This document shows, piece by piece, positions 9,091 through 18,568 of a DNA stretch of 64,000 bases; positions within the stretch are counted from its first letter, which is position 1; each line of letters begins with the position of its first letter. The notes below the pieces were generated by a model, which saw only the letters and a list, made by a program, of their open reading frames with translations, was not told the origin of the DNA and made no database searches. The position numbers and the translations under genes were made by a program. This DNA comes from Dyella silvatica. Lineage in GTDB: Bacteria > Pseudomonadota > Gammaproteobacteria > Xanthomonadales > Rhodanobacteraceae. The stretch is taken from positions 62,001 through 126,000 of the forward strand of contig NZ_JAPDPE010000001.1 in NCBI RefSeq assembly GCF_026283955.1. Direction: 5' to 3'.

Positions 9091-9687
9091 TTAGAAGCGG
9101 TATTCCACCGAAGCGGAGTACGTTGCCACGTTGGAGTTCGCCTGTGCCTGGTTGGCACCGCTACGGCCGTACTTGACGTGGTAGTTGTCGTAGTTGATAC
9201 CGAGGCTGAAGTCTTTGGTCAGGTTGTAGCCGACGCCGACGCCTGCGTACCAGCCATTGTTCCAGCTCTTCTGGGTGAAGCTGTCGCTGCCCGACACCCA
9301 CTTGCCATCGATGCGCGAACGCAGGTAACCGCCGTGACCGGTGACATACCAGTTCTGGTAGAAATCATATTTGGCGTTGACGCCGATGGTGGCTGCCTGG
9401 GTCTTCGCGGTGAAGGTGTTGATACCGTCGGAGATCTTGGGACGGCCGAGGTAGGCATAGCCCACTTCCGCGCCGACGATGTTGTTCCAGCGCCAGCCGA
9501 AACGCACGTTCTGGAACACGCTGTTTTTGTGGTCGAAATCGGAACGGAAGTCCGACTTGCCGAGGTTGCCGGCAACGAAGAAGTTGTCGAGCTGATTGGT
9601 GTTGATCTGGTTGTTATCGCCAGCCACTGCGGCAAACGAAGCAACGCTAGCCACGGCCAGAGCGGCCGCAATCAAGGTCTTTTTCAT
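9091..9687 (-). CDS. Small outer-membrane beta-barrel protein (OmpA/OmpX-like barrel)
   Basis: 198 residues from the ATG at 9687, which is preceded by GGAG at a good distance; an upstream ATG at 9699 is less likely. A clear signal peptide (MKKTLIAAALAVASVASFA, cleavage after AVA) leads into about eight amphipathic strands with alternating aromatic residues and a C-terminal EYRF, the usual signal for barrel assembly. The size fits an eight-stranded OmpA-like or OmpX/OmpW-like barrel. It stands alone, with a 292-bp upstream region before the divergent peptidase gene. The exact role (adhesion, stress, small-molecule passage) cannot be told. Confidence 0.8.
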   Translation of the reverse strand: MKKTLIAAALAVASVASFAAVAGDNNQINTNQLDNFFVAGNLGKSDFRSDFDHKNSVFQNVRFGWRWNNIVGAEVGYAYLGRPKISDGINTFTAKTQAATIGVNAKYDFYQNWYVTGHGGYLRSRIDGKWVSGSDSFTQKSWNNGWYAGVGVGYNLTKDFSLGINYDNYHVKYGRSGANQAQANSNVATYSASVEYRF

Positions 9688-9979
9688 GGATAACTCCATT
9701 TCTTATTTGTGGTTGCCTGGCGCGACGCCATGGGGATGGCTAAGGTCGCGGCGGCCCGCGTCGGGGGGCGCGGAGTGCGGAGGATAATGGCAAAAGTCCT
9801 CCGCTGATCTTTCTCGGCCTAGCACAAGATTGTTGCGGTTCAGTGAGCGTCTGAACTTCATTCATGTCACGGCATGACCTCTGGCATGGTGTGATGCGCG
9901 CCCCAGCGTTCTAGCATCGCGCGGTCAGCTGCCGTACAGCGAAATAACGCTGGACGGCTTATTCCATTAGGAGACCGCT

Positions 9980-11878
9980 TTGAAAGTTTCGCGCCTTGCT
10001 TCCGCCATGCTCGTTTCGGCCCTGGGGTTAAGCAGTTTTGCCGCTATCGCCGATGTGCCTGCGCCGCAGGATGTGCCTTTCGAAGGCACGCTGAAAATCC
10101 ATGTCGATGCCACCGATATCGCTCGTCGCGTGTTCCGCGTGCATGAAGTGATACCGGCCCAGGCCGGTGCGCTGACCTTGCTGTATCCGCAGTGGTTGCC
10201 GGGCAATCACTCGCCGACCGGCCCGATCGATAAATTCGCCGGCTTGAAGGTCACCGCCAACGGCAAGACGCTGCCGTGGACGCGCGATCCCTTGAACGTC
10301 TATGCATTTCATGTGGACGTGCCGCAGGGTGCCAGCAACGTCGAAGTGGAGTTCCAGTTCTTGTCGCCGCAGGACACCCGCCAGGGCCGCGTGGTGATGA
10401 CGCCGGAAATGCTCAACCTGCAGTGGAATACGGTGTCGATGTATCCGGCCGGCTATTACGCCAGCCGCATCAAGGCAGAAGCCAGCGTGAAATTCCCGGC
10501 CGGCTGGCAGTTCGGCAGCGCGCTTGAAGTGGCGACGCGCGATGGCGATACGGTGCATTTCAAATCGATCAATTATGACGACCTAGTCGACTCGCCGATT
10601 TACGCGGGCCAGTATTTCAAGCGCGTCGATCTGGACCCGGGTGCCAAAACGCCGGTATTCCTCAACATCGTCGCTGACGAGGCCAAGTACCTGGAGATCA
10701 AGCCTGAGCAGCTGAAGCTGCATCAGAACCTGGTGCAGCAGATGTACAAGTTGTACGGCGCGCATCACTACGACCATTACGACTTCCTGCTTTCGCTCAG
10801 CGACAAGATGAGCGGCAACGGTCTTGAGCATCACCGTTCCAGCGAAAACGGTGTCAGCCCCGGCTATTTCACCGAGTGGGAAAAAGGTGCGCTCGGCCGC
10901 GACTTGCTGCCGCATGAGTTCAATCATTCCTGGGACGGTAAATATCGCCGCGGCGCCGACTTGACCACGCCAAGCTTCAATGTGCCGATGCAAGACAGCC
11001 TGCTGTGGGTTTACGAGGGCCAGACCCAGTTCTGGGGCAACGTGATGGCGGCGCGCTCGGGCCTGGTCAAGCCCGAAGAAGCTCGCGACATGCTGGCCTT
11101 TGTCGCGGCCAGCTATGACAAGGGCCGTCCGGGTTTGCAGCAGTGGCGCAATATCCAGGACACCACCAACGATCCGATCATCGCCATGCGCCGGCCGTTG
11201 CCCTACGGCAACTACCAGATGAGCGAGGACTATTACTCCGGCGGTCAGATGATCTGGCTCGATGTCGACGGCAAGCTGCGTCAGCTCAGCAGCAACAAGC
11301 GCACCATTGACGATTTCGCCAAGGCCTTCTTCGGCATGGAGAACGGCAAATGGGACGTCAACCCTTATACCTTCGACGACGTGGTCAAGACCCTCAACGA
11401 CATCCAGCCCTATGACTGGGCCAACTATCTGCGTGAGCGTTTGGATGGCCATGGCCCGTTGATCGGCGGCATCGAAGCCAGCGGTTGGAAGCTGGTCTAC
11501 ACCGACAAGCCGTCCGATGCGATCAAGGCGATCGAAATGCGCCGCGGCTTTACCAGCCTGACCTATTCGCTGGGTGTGGCGGTGGGCAAGGGCGGCGATA
11601 TCTCCGACGTGCTGTGGGATGGCCCGGCGTTCAAGGCCGGCATCTCGCCGGGCATGAAGGTGGTCGCGGTTAACGGTAAAGAGTTCTCTGGCGACGCGCT
11701 CAAGGATGCCGTGATTGCCGCGGGCAAAGACAAGAGCAAGCCGGTCGAGCTGTTGTTGAAGAATTTCGATGAGTACAAGACCGTGCGCGTCGACTACCAC
11801 GATGGCTTGAAGTATCCGCATCTGGAGCGCGACAGCGGCAAGCCGGATCATCTGGCCGAGTTGCTCAAGGCACGTTGA
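9980..11878 (+). CDS. Exported M61 family metallopeptidase with PDZ domain
   Basis: 632 residues with a signal peptide cleaved near SSFAAIA. An N-terminal beta-sandwich (residues about 25-200) precedes the zincin core. The zinc motif HEFNHSWDGKYRR starts at residue 312 (ligands H312 and H316), and the third ligand is E346 in WVYEGQTQF; this is the M61 glycyl aminopeptidase signature. A PDZ domain occupies about residues 520-610. Family members remove N-terminal glycine or alanine from peptides in the periplasm. The gene is monocistronic, followed by a GC-rich hairpin of the dyad repeat family. Confidence 0.93.
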   Translation: MKVSRLASAMLVSALGLSSFAAIADVPAPQDVPFEGTLKIHVDATDIARRVFRVHEVIPAQAGALTLLYPQWLPGNHSPTGPIDKFAGLKVTANGKTLPWTRDPLNVYAFHVDVPQGASNVEVEFQFLSPQDTRQGRVVMTPEMLNLQWNTVSMYPAGYYASRIKAEASVKFPAGWQFGSALEVATRDGDTVHFKSINYDDLVDSPIYAGQYFKRVDLDPGAKTPVFLNIVADEAKYLEIKPEQLKLHQNLVQQMYKLYGAHHYDHYDFLLSLSDKMSGNGLEHHRSSENGVSPGYFTEWEKGALGRDLLPHEFNHSWDGKYRRGADLTTPSFNVPMQDSLLWVYEGQTQFWGNVMAARSGLVKPEEARDMLAFVAASYDKGRPGLQQWRNIQDTTNDPIIAMRRPLPYGNYQMSEDYYSGGQMIWLDVDGKLRQLSSNKRTIDDFAKAFFGMENGKWDVNPYTFDDVVKTLNDIQPYDWANYLRERLDGHGPLIGGIEASGWKLVYTDKPSDAIKAIEMRRGFTSLTYSLGVAVGKGGDISDVLWDGPAFKAGISPGMKVVAVNGKEFSGDALKDAVIAAGKDKSKPVELLLKNFDEYKTVRVDYHDGLKYPHLERDSGKPDHLAELLKAR

Positions 11879-11885
11879 TCCCAGG

Positions 11886-11925
11886 CACCTCCCTCTCCCT
11901 GCATCTGGTTCTGGGGAGAGGGCTG
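11886..11925. repeat. GC-rich imperfect hairpin of the CCTCCCC/GGGGAGG family
   Basis: CCTCCCTCTCCC pairs imperfectly with GGGGAGAGGG. It lies between the convergent M61 peptidase and DUF4157 genes and probably works as a transcription end for one or both. Confidence 0.4.
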
Positions 11926-11944
11926 GTGGAACGCCTACAGACGC

Positions 11945-14611
11945 TCAGTGCGCCGGCACCAGAATTTTTTGCCCCGCACTGAGTGTCGGCCAAGCGTAGG
12001 AAGCATCCGTGGGTATATCCGGGTTCGCGCGCACCAGTGCCACCTCGGTTACGCCATGTTGCGCGGCGATGTTGGCGCGGGTCTCGCCGGCAATGGCCCA
12101 GTGTTCGCGGCAACCGCTGAGTACGGCGGTTGCCGGCAAGGCATCGGTGATACCTACGTTATCTCGCTCGATCGTTGCGCGCGGGACGCCACTGCGGCTG
12201 GCCAGATCGTCGAGGCCTGTAATACCCGGTCGTATGCGCGTCTGCACGGGGGCGCCCGCCGCCGCTAGCGTGGCCAGTGGCGTACCCGCCGGCGCCAGGC
12301 CCAGATATTCAACATGGCCCTCGAAGTACGCCGCGCGTACCGCCGACTCGCCGACGCCGCTATGCGCCGGGCCACCGGGCGGGGTGCCGCCGTCGCGGAT
12401 GCGCTCGGCTTCGGCGCGGGGCTCGGCATACTGTGTTGGACTGACTCGGTCGGTAATCAGGGTGGCGTTGGGGGCGGGCGTGGATTGCGCGCCTTCGACG
12501 ATGCGCCGCAGCGGTTCGACACTGCCGGAGCGCACGCGCGGCAGTACATCGGTATTGAGTGTCGAGACGGTGAACATCTCGGTGAAGCCTTCTTGCATGG
12601 AGCCACGCCCTTGTATGGCACCAGTGAAGGCCGGGTGTGTGCGCAAATGCAGGCTTTCGTGAGTGGCGGATTTGAAGACCTGCCACCGTTGTTGAAGCTC
12701 CGCGGTGCTCGGATTGGCGCCAGCAGCAAACCCCGATTGCAAGGTGATGCCGCGCGTTCCCTGCTCGCTCCAGTCGGTCATCCGGTAATCGATGAGCATG
12801 CGTTGATTATTGGGATGGCCGATGGTCTGGGCGGCGGTATAGGCGTTCGATACCGCCCAACGGAACGTGTTGCCGGGATCGTCCTGCGGTGTGTAATGGT
12901 GTGCGGCGAGGATATCGGTAGCGAAATGCCGCGAACCGGCGGCGCCGGCGGTGCCGCCGGGAAGATCATGCTCGAACAACCAATAGGGCACGCCATGGGC
13001 CAGATTCGCGTCGCCCACGAGGGTGCTGCGATCCGCTTCGCTGGATGCATCGAAGAGGTTTTGTGCTGGCCCTGGGGTGGTCACGCGGGCGCCACGGTTA
13101 CTTACCTGGGCGGGGCTGGATGTGGCCGCGTCCATTGACGTGCCATAGCGTGTTTCAAGTACCGCGCGGGCCTGATTGGCGATGTCGACGACACCGGTGC
13201 CCGCAGGAGCTCCAGCGGCGGCTCCGGGTGCTGGGGCTGGGGTATTGAAGGAGACGTGCTGCTGGGCCAGCGCAGCGACTGTTCGTGGACGAAAAGCGGT
13301 TATATAGGCATCGAAGGCGTGGAATAGCTGGCTCTGCAGCGTCGCGCGTGCTGCCGCTTCGTTGGGCTCGCCAGCCTTGCCGTCCCAGACGACCGGAGCC
13401 GGCGGAGCTGCGGCGGCCGGTGCCGGTGGCGCCGCCCCGCCTGCGGGCGCTACCGGTGCCGCAGGCGGTGCAGGCGCAGGCGCCGGGCGGCTATTGGGCT
13501 CCAATTCGTAGCCGATCTGCTGCGCGGTCGGGGCGTCGGGCAGTGCCGCCGCCGGGCCGGGAGCTATCGCGCGTTGATCTGCGCCAGCCGGCCGCGAGGC
13601 GGTGACAAAGTTATTCATGGTGAGCTGGTCGGCGGCAGGCAGGCCAGACGCCGTGATGGTTGCCTGGGCCGTGCTGAGGTTAGGCATTTGCCGCACGACC
13701 TGCATCGCCGTGACCAGCCGAGTCTGGTTGAAAGCCCTGGCCGCGCCGGCATAGGCGATCAGTGAATCCAGCTGAAAACGGCTGCTCAGCTCGGCCAAGG
13801 TGGTCATCAGATCGTTAACCGCCAGGCCATCGAGAATGCGAAAGGCTGCCGTATAGTCGCCGACACCGGCGACGGGGTTGACCACCGCGAGCGCTTGCAT
13901 CACTTGCTCTACGGCCGTGCTGGCGGGCAGCGCCTGCCGCTGGATGACTGCGCTTGCAGTAAGTGGAGCGGTACTCGCGCCGACGAAGCTTTTGGCATAG
14001 CCGCCGGATGTGTTTATCGCCCGCCTGCCGAGCGCATCGGCCTCCCGCTCCAGCGCCGGGTCGTCATTGAGTCCGCTGCCGCCGAGTTGCGATGTCGCGC
14101 TGACGCGGCCGCTGCGTTGTTGCAGCACGTGCCCGAGTTCGTGCCCTAGCAGTTGCTGCCCTTTTGAGGTGCCGGGCGTCCAATAGCCTGGCGCCATATG
14201 AATATCGCGTCCCTCGGTGAAGGCTTGCGCCTGCAGATGCGCGGCGCGGGTGGAGTCTGCGTGCAATCGCACGTCGGAGAAATCGGCCTCCAGCGCGTAC
14301 TCCATCTTGGCGCGCAGGTGGCGTGGTATGCCGGTGGCATCGGGCAGACGGAACGAAGGTGAATGCGCCGCCGCGAGCGACGGCTCGGCCTGCTCGTGCT
14401 CATATTCCGCTGGCGGCGGCGGGGTGGTCGCGCAGGCTCGATGAAACAAGGGGATCCGGCTGAAATCGTGAGCCATGCCCGGCGCGCGCGGCGGCATGGT
14501 ATGCCCCGCTGCCGATCTCGCCTGGGCTGCATGGCTGGTCGGCTTCGATGCGGTCTGCGCAGTGGATACAGGCGCGGTCTGCGCCTGCGGCTTCTGGGCG
14601 AAAGTGCGCAT
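11945..14611 (-). CDS. DUF4157 (eCIS-core) protein with a second zincin-like domain and C-terminal LysM repeats
   Basis: 888 residues from the ATG at 14611, which has GGAGGAG upstream; the longer open frame to 14950 runs antisense through the tRNA and is not coding. An HDFSRIPLF motif at residues 48-56 is followed by a DUF4157 domain with HELGH at 157-161 and a downstream LEREAD block. After a proline/alanine-rich linker, a second zinc signature appears: HESLH at 651-655 and EGFTE at 674-678, the spacing of a gluzincin. The last 100 residues hold two LysM-like repeats ending in QKILVPAH. No signal peptide is visible. DUF4157 proteins are linked to extracellular contractile injection systems and toxin delivery; no such machinery is in this window. 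Cargo or peptidase role is inferred. Confidence 0.82.
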   Translation of the reverse strand: MRTFAQKPQAQTAPVSTAQTASKPTSHAAQARSAAGHTMPPRAPGMAHDFSRIPLFHRACATTPPPPAEYEHEQAEPSLAAAHSPSFRLPDATGIPRHLRAKMEYALEADFSDVRLHADSTRAAHLQAQAFTEGRDIHMAPGYWTPGTSKGQQLLGHELGHVLQQRSGRVSATSQLGGSGLNDDPALEREADALGRRAINTSGGYAKSFVGASTAPLTASAVIQRQALPASTAVEQVMQALAVVNPVAGVGDYTAAFRILDGLAVNDLMTTLAELSSRFQLDSLIAYAGAARAFNQTRLVTAMQVVRQMPNLSTAQATITASGLPAADQLTMNNFVTASRPAGADQRAIAPGPAAALPDAPTAQQIGYELEPNSRPAPAPAPPAAPVAPAGGAAPPAPAAAAPPAPVVWDGKAGEPNEAAARATLQSQLFHAFDAYITAFRPRTVAALAQQHVSFNTPAPAPGAAAGAPAGTGVVDIANQARAVLETRYGTSMDAATSSPAQVSNRGARVTTPGPAQNLFDASSEADRSTLVGDANLAHGVPYWLFEHDLPGGTAGAAGSRHFATDILAAHHYTPQDDPGNTFRWAVSNAYTAAQTIGHPNNQRMLIDYRMTDWSEQGTRGITLQSGFAAGANPSTAELQQRWQVFKSATHESLHLRTHPAFTGAIQGRGSMQEGFTEMFTVSTLNTDVLPRVRSGSVEPLRRIVEGAQSTPAPNATLITDRVSPTQYAEPRAEAERIRDGGTPPGGPAHSGVGESAVRAAYFEGHVEYLGLAPAGTPLATLAAAGAPVQTRIRPGITGLDDLASRSGVPRATIERDNVGITDALPATAVLSGCREHWAIAGETRANIAAQHGVTEVALVRANPDIPTDASYAWPTLSAGQKILVPAH

Positions 14612-14793
14612 GCTTATGCTCCTCCCCTCTGACCGGCGCAGCCTACACCCGGGGCTTGGCAAAATCTGGTCGTGAGCCAGCTGGGGAGCGTGAACGGGTG
14701 CTTCGCCTTGCATGCCCGGGGTGGCGCCCGCGGGAAGCTCCGCTATACTGCGCGTCCGCCGTCGCCTTACATCGCCCGGCCGACACGCATCAT

Positions 14794-14870
14794 GCGCCCG
14801 TAGCTCAGCCGGATAGAGTAGTGGCTTCCGAAGCCATTGGTCGGGGGTTCGAATCCCTCCGGGCGCGCCA
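14794..14870 (+). tRNA. tRNA-Arg(CCG)
   Basis: A full 77-base cloverleaf: acceptor stem GCGCCCG/CGGGCGC, D stem GCTC/GAGT, anticodon stem GTGGC/GCCAT with loop TTCCGAA (anticodon CCG at 14828-14830), TTCGAAT T-loop, and encoded CCA at 14868-14870. A TATACT -10-like box is at 14744-14749. Genes on both sides encode DUF4157 proteins; tRNA-Arg genes are frequent integration sites, but no duplicated 3' end was seen in the window. Confidence 0.97.
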
Positions 14871-15036
14871 TTCAAGCCTTCAATAACCGTCAATGCGCGC
14901 TGATAAGGCGTGCGTGGCCATGCCTTGTTGCCCGCGGGGCGGCGTTTCATACTGGCCCGGCATAAGAGAGCCTGGTTGCGGGGTCAGGACAGTCGCACCG
15001 GCGCTGTGGTGTAACTCGGCGAAAGGGGAGTTCGAC

Positions 15037-15882
15037 GTGGACCATGTATCGGCCTTCGGCTCGCTGCTCAAATACGGATTGCCTGGACTGGCACTGGGCC
15101 TGTTTCTCGGTGCGATTGCCGGCATCGTTGCCAAGAACCTCACTTCTTTGACGGTCGATGCGCTCAAGGTCTGCTTTAAATACGCCACGATTCTGTTCGC
15201 GCTGACCTGTTTGGCCAATGTCGTTCCGCTGTTGCTGGATTACCTGTCCGGGCAAAGAGATTCGCGCATGACGATCGCGGTCAACGTCGAGCCGTCATTT
15301 GGCGAGAAGTATCCGCAAGCGGTTGCGCATATGAAGACAGACCTGACACCGCATCCCGCCGACAATCATGTGGATGTGTCGACGCACGGAACGAACAGTA
15401 CGGTGTATGTCGACGTGACGGCGATGGGCGATGTCATGGATCAGCTGTTGCACAGCAATGTTGATCTCAAGACGCAGGTTTCCATGTTGCAGAAGGGCAA
15501 CGATGAGCGAGCGAAGCTTTACGCCGCCATCGTGCCGGCGCCACCAGCCGTGCGAGACACCGTCGACAAGGTCATGAACGCTGCCGACAGTTCGGCGGTG
15601 GCAACCGACACCTGCCGCACATCCACTGCGGCGCTATGCGGATGGGCTCACCTGGCGGCGGGCAACGCCCAGGCCGCGCAGGTGTCCTTTACGGCGGCCG
15701 CCGCAGACCCGGCGGTACCGAAGGAGCAGGCCGCCTCGGCGCAGAACGGGCTTGGATACACCTATCTGACCGAAGGGTGGACCAGCGAAGCGATTCAGCA
15801 GACCAAGCGCGCGGCGGTCGCGGGAGACCATGGCGCGTCAGTGCAGTTGCAGGCGATCAAACGAGCCGTCAAAGAAATCTGA
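15037..15882 (+). CDS. Inner-membrane protein with C-terminal TPR-like region, unknown function
   Basis: 281 residues from a GTG at 15037 with GGGGAG upstream; a longer open frame from 14893 is less likely. Two hydrophobic segments (about residues 12-34 and 45-65) are followed by a soluble part of about 210 residues. Its last 90 residues (AAGNAQAAQVSF through the LQAIKRAV end) look like Sel1/TPR-type helical repeats with two cysteines. It lies between tRNA-Arg and the second DUF4157 gene, 56 bp before it in the same direction, so it may be co-expressed with that gene as an accessory or immunity protein. That role is only a guess. Confidence 0.6.
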   Translation: MDHVSAFGSLLKYGLPGLALGLFLGAIAGIVAKNLTSLTVDALKVCFKYATILFALTCLANVVPLLLDYLSGQRDSRMTIAVNVEPSFGEKYPQAVAHMKTDLTPHPADNHVDVSTHGTNSTVYVDVTAMGDVMDQLLHSNVDLKTQVSMLQKGNDERAKLYAAIVPAPPAVRDTVDKVMNAADSSAVATDTCRTSTAALCGWAHLAAGNAQAAQVSFTAAAADPAVPKEQAASAQNGLGYTYLTEGWTSEAIQQTKRAAVAGDHGASVQLQAIKRAVKEI

Positions 15883-15938
15883 TCGTGCGGCCTCGTAGCT
15901 GGAAGTGATCCGGGTAGTCATTCTGAACAGGTGCAGCC

Positions 15939-17561
15939 ATGCTTGCTCCGTCTGTCGCAAAACCAGAGTCAGCCACGCCACAACGCCTGGTCGTTGCGGA
16001 ACAACGGCCCAGAGCGGCTGTGCTGCCCCATCGAAACAGTGGCCAACCGGCGACGCTGCAGGCAGTGGCGCCAGCCTGGGATCTGAGCAGGATCCCGCTA
16101 TTTTCTCCTGACCGGGCAACGCCAGGCCAGGCGCAACCCCCGCTCGATGCGCAGCTGCCCGGCGTTTCGCAGCCGAAGCCCGCAGGCACCGATCTCAGCG
16201 ATCCGCTTGAGCACGAGGCGGACCATCCGGCAGACCAGGTGGTCAACGGCGGATCGAACGTTCCCGATGCTTTGCGGCGACCGCTGGAGGCAAGGCTTGG
16301 CCACAACTTCGCAGATATCCGCGTGCATGCGGATGAGCATGCTCACCGATTCACCGAGCGGCGGGACGCGCATGCGATCGCTCTGCCGGGCCACGTATTC
16401 GTCAACCAAGCAGATCTCGCGCGCGATACACCGGCTGGGCGCTGGGTGATGGCCCATGAGCTTGCTCATATCGCGCAAATGCGGAACGGATCGGCTGGCC
16501 AGACGCAGCCAACCGCGAGCCTGGAAAAAGAAGCGTCGGAGAACGCAACGCTTGCGTCGCTGGGGATGCCGGCTCCTGTCCGGCTCGCGTCGCGCCCGCA
16601 GGCACTGGCGCTCGGCAAAGCAGAGGCCATCACGGTCGGCGCGATCGGCGGCATGGCCCTCGCTGGGGTTGGGTTGACGATCGCCGCGCTTGCGGGCGCC
16701 GTCCCCGGCCTCGGTATCGTTGTCGGTGCCTTGGTGGGGGCGGGCGCAGTAGGCGCCTTGATTGGAGGTCTCGCGGCGAGCCCCGATATCCCGAAAGAGC
16801 CCAAGGAGCGATATGCCTATTTTCTGCGCGATGGGGCGGAGCGCCTGGCACGCGCGCAGTTCGGTCAGCCGTTGGGCGCGGATTTCGAGGACAAATTCGA
16901 TCACGAATACTGGGAGTGGGACGACGACCCCAAGTTCTCGCGGCGCCTCAAGCTCAAAGAGGGAAAGAAGCCTTCAGCAGCCATCAACGCGCTGTTTTCC
17001 CACCTGGGCAAATGGCGTGTCGACTGCGATCACCTGGTGCAGATCGCGCAGTTATGGGCCCAGCTCAATACCTTGGGAGAGAGCGAATTCGACCAGCGCA
17101 ATACGCCAACGCTGGAGCTTCGTCCTCGCGAATCATCGACGCTGAAGACGAAGGAGCATTACGGCCGCAGCGGCCCGGGCGACTATTGGAAGGTCATCGT
17201 GGAATGGCGGCCACCCAATAGCCCGCAATTCGATCCGCGCGACACGAAAAAGACCACAGAAGAGCTAGTGCAAACAGCGCCTGTCGGGAGTCGGATACGT
17301 TTTACCAACCGTCACGCACAAGCATGGCATCCGTTCTGCCACGAAAACACCCTCAAAGTCGGCAACGACCTTTTTGCAGCGGGTGGGATGACGACGCTCT
17401 TGGGTCGTAATACCTTCTCTCAGCTTGAGGTCGAAACGAACCTCGCGAAATATACGAAGTCAGACACCGATCCGGCCTCTATCCGTGAAGCTATCTATAT
17501 CGACGAAATCGAGATATTCGATACGCCGGATGCGGCATCGCGCCCATCTGACAAGCATTGA
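15939..17561 (+). CDS. DUF4157 (eCIS-core) protein with glycine-rich hydrophobic segment and predicted papain/transglutaminase-like C-terminal domain
   Basis: 540 residues. A DLSRIPLF motif at 48-55 matches the motif in the DUF4157 protein across the tRNA. The DUF4157 domain (about 85-215) has HELAH at 173-177 and an LEKEAS block. A glycine/alanine-rich hydrophobic region (about 232-281) could form or cross a membrane. The C-terminal part has KWRVDCDHLVQ with C363 and, about 100 residues on, AWHPFCHENTLKVGNDLF with H464/H468. This Cys then His-Glu-Asn-x-hydrophobic-x-x-G layout recalls NlpC/P60 and Tgl-type transglutaminase folds. The modular build is that of a delivered toxin. Domain family for the C-terminus is tentative. 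Confidence 0.75.
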   Translation: MLAPSVAKPESATPQRLVVAEQRPRAAVLPHRNSGQPATLQAVAPAWDLSRIPLFSPDRATPGQAQPPLDAQLPGVSQPKPAGTDLSDPLEHEADHPADQVVNGGSNVPDALRRPLEARLGHNFADIRVHADEHAHRFTERRDAHAIALPGHVFVNQADLARDTPAGRWVMAHELAHIAQMRNGSAGQTQPTASLEKEASENATLASLGMPAPVRLASRPQALALGKAEAITVGAIGGMALAGVGLTIAALAGAVPGLGIVVGALVGAGAVGALIGGLAASPDIPKEPKERYAYFLRDGAERLARAQFGQPLGADFEDKFDHEYWEWDDDPKFSRRLKLKEGKKPSAAINALFSHLGKWRVDCDHLVQIAQLWAQLNTLGESEFDQRNTPTLELRPRESSTLKTKEHYGRSGPGDYWKVIVEWRPPNSPQFDPRDTKKTTEELVQTAPVGSRIRFTNRHAQAWHPFCHENTLKVGNDLFAAGGMTTLLGRNTFSQLEVETNLAKYTKSDTDPASIREAIYIDEIEIFDTPDAASRPSDKH

Positions 17562-17789
17562 GAGGCGGGCTGGCGTGCGGCAGATATTCGACGATTGGCA
17601 TCGGTGTCGTGCGCATCAGCCGACCTTGACGACATTCGCGAGCGAGTCCGTTTGCTGCCGTAGCCACGTTTGTCGGGGACAACGCATCAGATCATGCTGA
17701 AAGTTGCGCCTTGATGGATTCGATGGCAAAGCCAGGCACCGATGCTGTGCGAGCGCTGGGCTTGCACTGCAGGTAGTGATAGTCCGGGC

Positions 17790-17822
17790 CTAAAAAAGGC
17801 GCCTAGAAGGCGCCTTTTTTGT
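17790..17822. terminator. Bidirectional intrinsic terminator
   Basis: AAAAAAGGCGCC and GGCGCCTTTTTT flank a short loop (TAGAA). It lies between the convergent DUF4157 gene and the lipoprotein gene and can end both transcripts. Confidence 0.85.
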
Positions 17823-17840
17823 AGCGATGACGAAAGACGA

Positions 17841-18440
17841 TCAGCCCTTCTTGACCTCGAAATTCTGCGTGGTGATCGACTTGCCGTCGAGCGAAATCTC
17901 GACCTTGTACTTGCCTTCCGGCCACGGATTGGGGTTGACCACCTTGAAGGTCGTGGTGGCAGCACCTTCGGTGGCGATCGACTGGCTGGTGGTGGTGATC
18001 AGCTGGCTCTTGTCCAGATAGGTCCACTTGGCGCTGAGCGTGGCGCTGCTGGTGGTGCCTTCGGTGCCGACACTGGCGTAGATGGTTTTTTCGCTCGGTG
18101 CAAAGCTGCTCTTGGCCTTGGTCACTTTGTGTTCGGCGTTGACGGCGTTACCGAGCACGACGCCGGCGACCTTGAAGCTGGTATCGGCGGCAGGCGCGGC
18201 GGTCGCTGCGGCCGGGGCGGTAACCGGTGCAGCGGCGGCGGTGCTGGCAGCGGCCGGATGTGCTGCGGTGCTGGCCGGTGCCGGAGCAACTGGTGCCGTG
18301 GATGCCGGTGCCGGCGCTGCTGCGGTGCTGGCCGCGGCCGGTGCAGCGGCCGGTGGCTCGTTCTTGCCGCAGGCACTGAGCGTCAGCAGGCCGGCGAAGG
18401 TGATGCTGTACAGGGCGGCGGAGCGTGCGGAAAGTTTCAT
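17841..18440 (-). CDS. Alanine/proline-rich lipoprotein, paralogue of the one at 45520-45996
   Basis: 199 residues from the ATG at 18440. A lipoprotein signal peptide ends in the lipobox LSAC. A low-complexity linker of about 70 residues made of A, P, S and T follows, and then a C-terminal domain of about 110 residues with strands SSFAPSEKTIYASV, AKWTYLDKSQ and WPEGKYKVEISLDG, which suggests an immunoglobulin-like fold. The same domain, lipobox and linker style are found in the protein at 45520-45996. Envelope location is predicted; function unknown. Confidence 0.75.
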   Translation of the reverse strand: MKLSARSAALYSITFAGLLTLSACGKNEPPAAAPAAASTAAAPAPASTAPVAPAPASTAAHPAAASTAAAAPVTAPAAATAAPAADTSFKVAGVVLGNAVNAEHKVTKAKSSFAPSEKTIYASVGTEGTTSSATLSAKWTYLDKSQLITTTSQSIATEGAATTTFKVVNPNPWPEGKYKVEISLDGKSITTQNFEVKKG

Positions 18441-18568
18441 GATGGAATCCGTTATCGGCGATGTAAGTCGGCGTGATGTGGCTTGGGCGCGGAGCGCAGG
18501 GTGCAAAGCCTAGCGCTATTGTCATGAAGCGTCGATTACTAGCGCGCCGCTTTACCTGGATTTGCCCT

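Noticed and set aside
10583-11851. 422-codon open frame opposite the M61 peptidase gene
   Set aside because: Antisense shadow; composition follows the complementary gene.
14612-14950. N-terminal extension of the DUF4157 frame through the tRNA-Arg
   Set aside because: It would translate the antisense of a tRNA; a good Shine-Dalgarno and ATG are at 14611.
14846-17840. Integrated island next to tRNA-Arg with a duplicated tRNA 3' end
   Set aside because: No second copy of the tRNA 3' sequence and no integrase were seen, so island status is not claimed as a feature.
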